Shown piece after piece: positions 11,876-21,246 of a stretch of DNA of 23,974 bases. The position numbers and the translations under genes were made by a program. Numbering within the stretch: position 1 is the first letter of the stretch; each line of letters begins with the position of its first letter. The DNA is from Bigelowiella natans CCMP2755 (taxonomy: Eukaryota > Cercozoa > Chlorarachniophyceae). The stretch lies in NCBI GenBank assembly GCA_000320545.1, contig ADNK01001951.1:1-23974 (forward strand). Direction: 5' to 3'. The notes under the pieces were generated by a model. It was not told where the DNA came from, did no database searches, and was given only the letters and a program-made list of their open reading frames with translations.

Positions 11876-12109
11876 ATATCTGCACACATTGCCGTCGTCG
11901 CTGCCTGATATAACATGATCGCTCCGAGGACCGTAGAAGTTGACCTTTATGAAGAAATCGCTTCAAAAACCATACATCATCATCATCATCATCTCTGCTA
12001 CTGTCTCTTGCTTGTTTACGTGCCCCCCCTCCCCCCCCCCCCCAATATCTACCTCCTTCACTGTGCGAACGTTCAAATGTCCGGTATATTGCCTTGCCTG
12101 GTAGGAGAA

Positions 12110-12155
<46 letters not shown>

Positions 12156-12699
12156 GAGAGATAGAGGGGGGGGGGTAAAATCTCCTTAGTAACATCTACC
12201 ACTACTACTGCTACTGCTACTACAACTCAAGCTGAAAATGCAAATAATACTAATTGAAGTAATTCCTAGAGCAATGGGGGGGAGTTCGCCGACAATCGTT
12301 CCCCGCCGCTCAATTTGATGAATACTCACACATTTTCTTACTTACACGTAGTGCCCAGCGCACAGCCAAAGGCATCATACATGCATGCATGCTGGTGCTG
12401 CAGTGGGCCATCGCCACCACACACATGTTCTACCATTCATCATGTGTGCCATTGTGATGATGATGATGCCGAATGTGGTTTTTAAAATCTTGCACCTCTG
12501 TGAGCACGTACTGCTTCGATTCATCCTGAGTCTGTGGTAGTCGTCGTAGTGAGGAGGGGCTCGCTCTCTCTGAAGGAGAGCTGGAGTGCGCATTTATACT
12601 GCTGGCCTATATTTGTTAAGGGAGGGGGGATAAGGGGACGGGCAGGTGTGCGTTGGTTGAAAGAGGAAGCGATGCAAAAAGAGTGTGCATTTGGAATTA

Positions 12700-12735
<36 letters not shown>

Positions 12736-13357
12736 AATATCATTTAAACGAAAGATACCTGCTTTTTCCCATCATCATCATCATCATCAGGTCTTCGGTC
12801 TTGTCCCCTTCGATCATCGTTTCCATCATCATCGCCGTCCCCTCCCCCTCTCCTCTCCCGCGACACCGACGCTGGTAGAGAGCACGAGATATAGTAAGTG
12901 TTATATATATAATCAACAGCACCATCAGCAGAATTCGCCTCCTCGTGCTGCTGTTTTTGGTTGTTGCGTATCAGTCGTTATAATAAAAAAAGGCCTTTAC
13001 ACGCTGTCGTGTTATGTGCTGGTGGTAGTATATTGCCGTTTAACATGCATGCTGTTTTCCGCCGCTGCTACTACTGCTTACATTGGTTGTGGGACTTCCT
13101 TCTCAGCTTCTCTTCCCTATCTCTCTCCTGTGTGTGCGAAACAAAGAGAGACGATACCAATGTAGAGGAGAGGAGAGAGCAGCAGAGATGTGTGTACTCA
13201 GCAAGAGACTGTGTGTCTCCGGTCGCACATGCATGGCATGTGTTCGTAGGAAAGAAATCAAAGAAACCATCGATGATGGCACTCTATGCTCCTCCCTCCC
13301 CCCATCCATCCTTCTACCAAATGGACGCTTGTCGGTGAAAATAAATCGCATATATAC

Positions 13358-13394
<37 letters not shown>

Positions 13395-14655
13395 CATTCG
13401 TTCTTTTATCTTACTATAGCTACGACAACTACGATTTCGCTCCGACCTGCCACCATTGGACTTTCCAGGCGGTGAGAGAGCGCTTTTCACCCGCATTGGA
13501 CGAGGAGGGGGGAGAAACCGTCACACTACTACTACTACTACTTGCTGTTGCTGCTGCTGCTCTCCCCCCCCCCCCTTCTACACTGTCGCCTCCGCTGCTT
13601 CTGCGTGCGGCCTTGAGGGCGGTACCTGCGTATTGTATTTGATTTGCGTGGTGATCGGAGAAACCGGGAAAAAAAGTCCTCGGGGAGCAAAGCAATACTG
13701 CCGCATCCTTAGGGTTTGTATCATCGTTGTATGCAAAGAATAGATGTGATTGGGGGAATAAGGACGTACGCCAGTTTGTCTTGGCTCGATTCTTCGACTC
13801 TTCCTCCTTCGTGAGCCGTTTATCCTTGAGAAACCCCATCGGCCTCGATAACTCGCGTGACCCTTGCCAACAATTGCAACAACAATGGTAAGAACACGTT
13901 CCGTTCGTGTCTGGGTTTGGTGTACGAAGTCGTAAGGTAGCGACTATCGAAGTTATCATCATTATCATCATCATCATCATCATCATCATCCTCCTCTAAA
14001 TCAACAACCAGCTTATCATTGATGACTAAAGACAACGGCGACATCACGGAAATGGTGTTTCTGTGCTATTTTTCATGATGATGATGATGACGATGATGAC
14101 GATGACGACGATGATGATAATGATGATGATGACGATACGAAATAACGACGCGAGCGCCCCTCCCTCTCCTCCTCCCATTACGATAGCCTACTACTGCTCG
14201 TTTAGTAGAAGCGAGCGTGTTCGGTACTTTTGTCATCATGGGTATGGAAGAGGTAGATTTTGCCACTATGATAGGACGTCAGCAGCTCAAGTCCGTCCCA
14301 GCTGTAGGCTACGCTTGTAGCACCGTGGAACAACGGGCTATATGGTCTCCTCCTATTTCCTCCCTCCCCCCCACCCCCCCCCTCAGTCTCTCTTCTAAAT
14401 TCAGTCGGCGTGTAAATCGCCATTGGCTTGGAAAAGTCTCCGATGCCGCTACTACTGCTACTGGTGCTGCTGTTAGAACCGCGACGAAGCATCCTTCGGT
14501 CGTATACGCGCGTGTGCTCATCCTTAGTTTTACCGGTGTACAAATCAAAAAAAGGGAGAATGAGAAGAGACGTGGTGGCGGCCCTATCACTAGCGTAAGC
14601 AGATAGGAGTATGCTATTAGCTTTCTCCAGGTTGAGACTGAAGCTAGAGCAGCAA

Positions 14656-14690
<35 letters not shown>

Positions 14691-15941
14691 ATAGTAGTAG
14701 GAGTGGGTAGTAGCGTACCCGAGCCGCCACTGCGATCTGATAGGAATTCATGGGGTTCATGGAGAGCGACATCATCCCGACAGTTTTCCCCTCCTCCCCC
14801 TCCAGCTTCACGAGAGTCCTACAGCCCTGCAATTGTTACGAGAGCAGTTTGATGGGAAAAGAAGAGGGGATGAGAGGCTGCCCTTGCGCTCTGTTTGGTG
14901 TGTGTGTCGGTTTGACGGGATTTGCGGTATATTTTGCCTCTGTGTGTGTTAGTCTGACGACACTACTTGCATGGGGGTTGAGCGCAAATCAGTGCTTTTC
15001 AGAACTCCATCCTCCCCACAACTGAACAGCATGTGGCCTGATTCGAGATCGTTTGCAACCTTTGCAAATGGCACAAGGGTGTGTAGGAGGAATAGAAGCA
15101 CTCAAATAAGAATGTTGAAGACCGCACTCGCAACGTGAAATCCAAACTCAATATCATCATCACCCCGCAAAACTGCCGAAAGCAAATAGCATTGGCGCCG
15201 CGATAACAGCATACATTCGAGCCTTCTCCCTCCTCAAACAATAACTACAGCATCTCCTCTACTTTTAACCGTTTCTGAACTTATAATTACATTCTGCTCG
15301 AGTACCTTATGCGCCATCCCGCTATGCTCCGCCACCTTCGACACCATTCCTTTCTCAAGATCCGTCACCCTGACCTTTTATTTAGCATAGTAAGATTCAG
15401 CACCCCGCGCCATGAGAGGATGCATTGTCTTTTTGGTGCCGCAGCGCCTGGATGGCCAGGGTTCATACTACTGCCGAGGTGCATACACGCGTATATACTA
15501 TCCGTTGGCTTTTCGTATTTGTAGCGTCCTCCCATCTACTCCCCTACTCGCTCACTTTGGGTACCGTACCTCTCCATCCGCAGCGCAACTAGCAATCTTT
15601 CGATCTCCTGATAGTAAGCGGGACGGAAGCAGGGTAGGGCATTGTCTTAAGTGCATTGCGTTTTATGAGTTTACAGGCTATCTAATCGTAAGCAAGCAGG
15701 TCTTTTATGATTGAAAGCTGCGTGAGACACTGTATCATCCGCCCCTCCCCCAACCTTGTTCCTAACCCACGTTCTCACCAGAATGGTGCAAGAAAATTGC
15801 GTTAAAAATGTTGCCAGTATGCGAAGTTTGAAGACGGGCTAATAGCTGCTTCTTCCCCCCAGCGTATCTAAGCAAGATTGAAGTGAACAACGAGCGGCAA
15901 AAGAAAGAAGCGGTTCTTTGTGTCCTTACGTATTCTTTGGG

Positions 15942-15996
<55 letters not shown>

Positions 15997-16841
15997 ATCA
16001 AATATATTTTTAGTAATTCTTTCGAACGTACGGGTTGTAGATATGAAGGCATGTATCATCACTGCCTGACACCTAACCAATAGCCATGAAGAGGATGTTT
16101 AACAAATAAGGAAGACGATGAGGGTGAGCAAAGAAGATATCGCGAGAAGAAAATCGACAATATAGTGAGTATGCAAGGATTTGGTCAATCGAGTCATTGG
16201 AATGTAACAAGCTCCCCTTCCACTTCACGAGCTTAAACATAACTAACCAAGAGATTTCCTTGCGAGTTCCACCGAATAGTGTTGACACATCCTCCATGTT
16301 CTAATCACGATCGTCATCTCAATTGCTTGATTCTACGAAAAGGAATACTAAAAACCTGGTTGTAACTCAGAGTCCAAAAGCAGGCGTCGAACAAAGCATT
16401 CGTGACTTCCCAAGTGCCTTCTGTTCGCGATACCGGAGCGACGCCTGCACAAGGATTCAGATTAGAGAGTTGAAGGAAAAACCTTGTTCGCATGCCTCAA
16501 GACAAAGGGCTGTGAGACGTGTGAAAACCTTGAAAATTGGTTCTTCAAAATCGACAAGGCGATATTCCTTTGAGGACTACTTCGAATGGAGGCACGTGGT
16601 GATTCCTGGGGAGAGCTCAATGTAAGTTGCAAATAAAGTAGAAGGATAAAGAAAAGAACACCTTCGCATCCTCGTCGATCTCCATTGCCTCTTCCCCTTC
16701 CTGAATGTTAATCCAAAAGGCTATCAACTTTACAAATCCACCTTATAGCTCACCGCACCCCCAATCTCCGAGACTCGAAACAGATGACACACCCATTCCG
16801 AACATTAATGAGATACCCACCTTTTTGCTTCCATCGTCCAT
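10639..16841 (-). CDS. DCAF8-like: DCAF8-like WD40 protein (CUL4-DDB1 substrate receptor), 23 exons, ~603 aa
   Basis: Exons (5'->3'): 16841-16821, 16700-16662, 16605-16529, 16444-16356, 16300-16248, 16072-16028, 15845-15779, 15607-15570, 15374-15306, 15059-14967, 14826-14719, 14522-14228, 14025-13898, 13824-13770, 13707-13626, 13594-13491, 12871-12759, 12525-12496, 12097-12053, 11944-11888, 11408-11346, 11041-10987, 10724-10639 (TAG); every junction agrees in phase. Seen: HGGCVNTIRWN, VSGSDD, HTGNIFNAIF, IASCAADGEVRVTDL, FSCGEDG...TDLR, VYDRR, VAYSWDGLELL...IYLF, YTGHLNVRTVKE-VNFYGP, VISGSDDGN-IFIWRK, GDDDVVNVV, LATSGIERTVKVI. Known: this order of blades is typical of the DCAF8 family, whose D-x-R motifs (here TDLR and YDRR) contact DDB1 so that CUL4 can ubiquitinate bound targets. 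Residues ~332-502 are a polar insertion with Asp, Ser and Gly runs between two blades. Exons 13-17 are the least certain. Confidence 0.92.
10783..11131. repeat. CAG, GA, CAA, CA and TA microsatellite cluster around DCAF exon 22
   Basis: (CAG)n 10783-10817, (GA)n 10842-10902, (CAA)n 10952-10986, (CAA)n 11045-11069, then CA passing into TA at 11076-11131. On the DCAF (-) strand the two CAA blocks read as (GTT)n and directly flank the 55-nt exon 11041-10987. Confidence 0.95.
11445..11865. repeat. GA, GAT and twin TA microsatellites in a DCAF intron
   Basis: (GA)n 11445-11490, (GAT)n about 11529-11556, (TA)n 11759-11790 and (TA)n 11827-11865. All lie in the intron between DCAF exons 20 and 21. 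Each TA tract is preceded by the same 19-bp word (see the separate repeat entry). Confidence 0.9.
11736..11817 (+). repeat. 19-bp direct repeat, each copy followed by (TA)n
   Basis: The word GTTTGAAACGTGTATCGTG occurs at 11736-11754 and 11799-11817. After a few bases each copy runs into a TA microsatellite. The pair looks like a tandem duplication with a period of 63 bases inside a DCAF intron. Confidence 0.9.
12114..12166. repeat. (GA)n microsatellite
   Basis: GA tract with rare A interruptions. On the DCAF strand it is a CT tract ending about 17 bases before the acceptor of the GHLN exon (12097), so it likely acts as its pyrimidine tract. A C-run of about 15 bases at 12030-12043 lies on the other side of that exon. 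Confidence 0.9.
12700..13390. repeat. TA and CAT microsatellites, DCAF introns
   Basis: (TA)n 12700-12731 and (TA)n 13361-13390 lie in introns. A (CAT)n block at 12769-12789 lies inside exon 12871-12759 and encodes an Asp run on the minus strand. Confidence 0.85.
13955..14133. repeat. (ATC)n in a DCAF exon and (GAT)n in the next intron
   Basis: The ATC tract at 13955-13990 is read on the minus strand as GAT codons and gives nine consecutive Asp residues in exon 14025-13898. A separate GAT/GAC tract at 14076-14133 lies in the preceding intron. Confidence 0.85.
14657..14700. repeat. (GTA)n microsatellite
   Basis: About 14 copies of GTA with one interruption, in the intron between DCAF exons 11 and 12. 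On the minus strand it reads as TAC/CTA and starts about 20 bases after the donor. Confidence 0.95.
15947..15990. repeat. (TA)n microsatellite
   Basis: A TA tract of about 44 bases in the intron between DCAF exons 6 and 7. Confidence 0.95.
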
Positions 16842-17062
16842 TGCCAGCGGCACTTTAAGTTGTTTCTCTTGTGTCTCTTATTGGAAATCAAAACATCGAA
16901 ACAATATCTGAAAGAATCATTTCATTTCCAGGAGAGCTTTCTCTATTCTTGCAAGATTAGCAACGCAAAGCTAAGTTAATGTAGGATGTTACCAGCTATT
17001 GATTTGGAACTTAAGTTACGATCGACTTCGGGCTAGACTCATTGTTGTTATTGTTGTGGAAA
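16842..17062. promoter_or_regulatory. Divergent promoter region between DCAF and glycosyltransferase genes
   Basis: The two start codons (DCAF ATG at 16841 on the minus strand, glycosyltransferase ATG at 17063 on the plus strand) are 221 bp apart and face away from each other. No TATA box or named motif is apparent. That both promoters lie here is inferred from the arrangement alone. If the glycosyltransferase starts at 17171, the region is about 330 bp. Confidence 0.4.
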
Positions 17063-18617
17063 ATGTTTTTTTTGGAAAACAAATCATCCGGAAACTTTCC
17101 GAAGATCACAAGCAAGCTCTACCAGCAACTATGGAGGCAGCAAGTGTTCGCTGAACGCTGGAAATGGACCATGTTCCAGAGGATTCTCAAGAGAGGTTCC
17201 TCTTCCCTGCCTTCTAATTTATCAAAAATCAAAAGAGAGGGATAGATTTGTGTCAGTACACTATATTTGCTTCCCCATGTCTCAGGTAGCAAGCCTGTCA
17301 AGGCATTTTTATCATCCCCCAGGGCGAATTTGCGTACTGTGAGTTACACTATTTGGCAAACCCGGACATGTTTCTTCATTTTTTTGTTGATACTTTACGT
17401 GGTTTTGACCACGTGTACGAGCATATGGGGCGAGAAAGACATTCGACAGCTTACACCAATCAGTTTCGAAGAATATCAGCAACGTGTCCTATCTAAAGCG
17501 CAAAGAATGGCGGATGTCAAGAGTAAGATCGATCTAACTAAATTGTTTGAGAATCATTTCCTAATTTTTACTATTTTTATGGACCACACAATAGATAACT
17601 CTTCAGACTTCTTCGTAACCAAATATCATCATCACTGTTTGTCTCCTTCTGACTAATTAAATAGCTGTTCTGCGACAAGACGTACAGCCGTCCTGGCTAG
17701 CATTGAGTTCGGACTCCTACTTGACAGACAAGAAGTTCTATCTTGCTTGCTTCGCGATCTTTAGAAACGAAGAGACTCAGCTGGAGGAATGGATAACGCA
17801 CTATCTTAGTACTGGCGTGGAGCACTTCTTCCTCATAGACCATGGGCCTAGCACTGATTCTTCGGCCAAGATTTTAAGCAAGTTTAGCAAGGAATTGGTG
17901 ACGCGATGGGTGTTCACCGATCGTGATCCAGGCGCACAGGCGCGCGCATATCACAAGTTCTTTCCGCAAGTGAAGGCACAGACAGAGTGGATGATAATGG
18001 CTGATGTTGACGAGTATGTGACCACCGCCTCAGGGGAATCAGGGCGCGCAACGCTCCTAAAGCACTTCGAACACAAGGCCGATTATGTGCAGATCCCAGG
18101 GCTATTTTTTGGTAGCAGTGGTCTCAAAAAGCAGCCGGAAAACGTCTTATGTCATTTTCGAAAGAGAGGCAACTACTCTCGTTGGACGAAGCATCGATGG
18201 ATGAATCCCGCCCTCACGAAGTATTGGCTTCGGACGAGCGTCATAAAACATGTGGCAGACATCAACATCCACCATTCCTATAGCATTCCAGGGTCGCGCA
18301 GATACTGGTCGAATGGGACAATGATAACGAACGAGGCTATTTCTGTTCAGCTGAATGAGTCATCCATAGCCCACAACTTCCTTCTACTGAATCATCATTA
18401 CAGGATAATGTCAGAAGAGTACTATGTTGATATTCGTGGGAAAAGGGGTAATGTGATGGCTGGCAATTTTACCCTGACCAGGGAGCACGCACTGCGAGAA
18501 ATGCGAGCGTATGATGGCATCTACAATGACATCGTAGATACTACTCTTTCTCGCAACAGCCCGTACTGCCTTGACTTCAACCCAAGAAATCAACGACGTG
18601 TGATCGAAGCAAAATAG
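17063..18617 (+). CDS. Type II membrane glycosyltransferase, GT92/DUF23-like, ~440 aa
   Basis: Exons 17063-17195, 17286-17522 and 17665-18617 (TAG), joined in phase 1 at both introns. Seen: a short basic N-terminal part, one membrane segment at about residues 73-91 (CFFIFLLILYVVLTTCT), a stem, then a catalytic domain beginning FAIFRNEETQLEEWITHYL, with GVEHFFLIDHG, STDSS and a DVDEY motif at about 237-241. Four N-glycosylation sequons (NYS, NGT, NES, NFT) fit a lumenal domain. Known: 'RNE...EW...GV-x-HF' followed by a D-x-D metal/nucleotide-sugar site is the signature of GT92 and the related Glyco_tranf_2_4 families, which act in the secretory pathway. Donor and acceptor sugars cannot be told from sequence. 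The start may instead be the in-frame ATG at 17171 (MFQRILKRG), giving a shorter cytosolic tail. The last exon alone encodes all of the recognisable catalytic domain. Confidence 0.9.
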
Positions 18618-21246
18618 CTATGACTTTTATGACAGCAGCAGAAAATGGTGACAACAACGACCCGGCTCGTTCAAATAGCAATTCGATTATGGTGCATGTC
18701 TAGCATGTTCTGTCATCAAATTCAGCTACACTGTTCTCTTGGTGACGCATGAAGTGAATGTTTGTTGCTCTCGTCGCATGCGCGGTGCACATGTACGCAC
18801 ATTCGGACCTTGCTAGCTCATTGCTCATTGCACCAACTCCAACTGCCCCGGAAAGAATATCTTCATTTTGCTGTGCACATCAAGTGCAATGTGTGTGACA
18901 TCCCAACCTGTGGGTGTAAGTTAATGGGTTCTTCACTGACACGCACCAAACACTGCTACGAAAGAGCCGCAAGTTCCACAGCGCGCAGCCGCACAAGCGT
19001 AGTGGTTCCACCGCCTCATGCAGTTCCAGTTCTGATGATCACTGAAATGCATGTGTCACCCTTCTTGTCGACGTGGCCATGACTAGATGAAGAACTGAGT
19101 GAGTGCTGAATCCTGGGATGGGCAGAAGGAGAAAGGTGTGGGAGAGAGTGCGAGCACTGCACTGCCTTGCATGGCGAGTTCCACTTTTTTTGGCACTGCT
19201 AGACTGCATTGACCATTCCTTGCACTCAGAAGGTCCATCGTTGTCTTCAGAGTCATCCAGTCGTTGGCCAGATAGCCAGAGTGTGACAGAGAGGAGGGGA
19301 AGCGGAAAAGGCATGAAAGCATTGCTCGGGGGGAGAATTTGAAAACCGACCAAGTTCCGACGATGCCGGCGTGTCACCGTGTTGTTGTTGTTTACTTTTT
19401 TTTTCAGTGAAGTCAAGGGTGTTCCCACACACAGTGACAGACTGATGCGACAGCACAAACAACAATTACATGCAATTTGGTGCACATTGGTCCATGCTTT
19501 TGGTCCGTGCTTGAGCGGTGTTTGACGTGCTGTGGCCCTTCAAGTGGTCAATTCAACAGCTGGGATTTTCACACAAAGTGCGCAATTTGTCACGACACTT
19601 TCCTTCGCAATCGTTCACCTCGCATGCTCTTCATGAGTGACACAATGTGGTGATGGAAAGAAAGAAAGAAAAAAGCAAGAGACTTGTTCATCGTTCACCC
19701 TTTTCTGAACACGATGCAATGACGCTTGGTTGTGGTTCCCAACCTGGTTCGACTGACACACCACGTGCACCATGTGTGCACACTGAAAGACTTGAAGAAG
19801 AAGAAGAAGAAAAAGAAGAAGAAAAGCTGGTTCTCATCTCCAACAGCCCTCCCACACAATCAAGTTTGCCCGTTCCCCACTGCAAACGTTGGATCTGCTC
19901 GCAGTGCACGACAATGAACAATGAACAATGAACAATGATGAAAAACCACATCTCCAAAGTATGACATGAAACTAGCAACGTGCGAAATGCAGTGCCTGCG
20001 AACTCGCTTCAGTGAGGGCCTGACCAGCAAGCCAGCGCGGAGTTCGTACAAATTGGCACGAACTGAACATTGAATGCATCACAACTGACAGCTGAGTGAC
20101 GACGACGCAAAGCATCCCATCCCGAGCAGGAACTTCCTGACAGCCACGTCCACACGGAGATCAACGTCAGGGACCGTCGAAGGAGCGCCGAGCAAGGTTC
20201 TGGTTTTGAAAGAATCCACGAATCATTGTATCAAAAAAATGAACAAGAGCACGCAGGAGATGTAGGGCCGAGAGCTGCTCTGATGCTGGAGAACAATTGA
20301 GTTCTCACAACATTCAGGTGAGCGCAATGATGAATGAGGTGGTTGACACGTTGAACAACACCGGCATGTCGCTGGATCGCACAGAGAGCAGACAGAGGAT
20401 GAGGGGGGCAAATTGTGAATTTTGGCCCTGAGTTCTTCAGTTTCGTGAGTCCCAGCACGGAACTTGAGTTGCAAAAAAACACCCAAATGATCGTGCCACT
20501 CATCAAGATGGCGTTCAAAGAGTCTGGAGGCTGGCCCACCAACGTGGCTCTTGGCCCAAGCTCTTGGTTTGGAAACGGGCTAGCGGGGGCATCGGGTTTG
20601 ATGGACAAGTGAGAGCTACAACGCAAATTGCCATTGGTGGACAGCAGAGCCCTGACTCTACGGTTTAGGTCTAGATCAACAAGCTTGGGACAGGTCTGAT
20701 CAAGGTTAGCCAACATGTCAAACCCACGCGCAGAGAGGCCAGCACGATGCGGTGAAGGATGGACAGCAAATGTGGATGCGGTTTTAACGGTTCTACCGGT
20801 GTCTAATTGTCGCACTTAGTAAATTCCTGTGTTTCTTTAAAATTTGGAAAGTCTATCACAAATGCTCACAAATTCAACCTCGCGACATCTTGTGTGTGAT
20901 GTCGCATGTGTCCCTTTGAAGCAGAGGTGCTGCTTGGACTACCTCGATCGGGCTACAAAAAAGATCAGGTCATTGAAGCCGGTAATGGCGGCGGGGAGGG
21001 GACACGTAGCATGGATACTTCCACCCTTTTTATCCCTAAAGAATATGTGTTGATAGCTGGATGTAACCGCATGATGTTTATCGAAGCAATGAGTATTTTG
21101 GGCTGCTGAAGAGCGAGCGTGCGTGCATCTCACATGAAATGTCTCTTTCGTTTTCATGACTAAAAGAAACACGCTTCTGTGGACGAGAGATTGGCGATCG
21201 CCAGCAAATCCGTCGGTTATCACTGAGCGTACGTGAAAATCATCAC
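18618..21246. other. Intergenic region, no gene recognised
   Basis: The stretch is almost free of microsatellites apart from an (AAG)n tract at 19792-19826 and four copies of a 7-bp word ACAATGA at 19911-19938. Long open frames occur on both strands at 20231-20815 (194 codons on the minus strand, opening with GTG) and at 20906-21109 (+), but none shows a known motif. The right end may hold a first exon of the EF-hand gene: 21154-21201 reads KHASVDERLAIASKSV behind an AG. Confidence 0.5.
19792..19938. repeat. (AAG)n tract and 4 x ACAATGA tandem repeat
   Basis: (GAA/AAG)n at 19792-19826 with one interruption, and four tandem copies of ACAATGA at 19911-19938. Both lie in an otherwise microsatellite-poor gap. 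Confidence 0.9.

Noticed and set aside
13429-13989. 186-codon minus-strand frame as a separate gene
   Set aside because: It opens in an ATC repeat and overlaps DCAF exons 13-16 in mixed frames. Splicing gives a better-phased explanation.
16073-16297. 75-codon minus-strand frame MEDVSTLFGG...
   Set aside because: This is a shifted frame over DCAF exon 5 and its intron. The correct frame gives HGGCVNTIRWN followed by a GT donor.
16323-16625. 100-codon open frame on the + strand
   Set aside because: It has no initiating ATG and lies antisense to DCAF exons 3 and 4 and the intron between them, whose minus-strand reading matches the family and splices in phase.
20231-20815. 194-codon minus-strand open frame
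   Set aside because: It opens with GTG, has no recognisable domain and no supporting exon chain. It is kept only as a remark on the gap.
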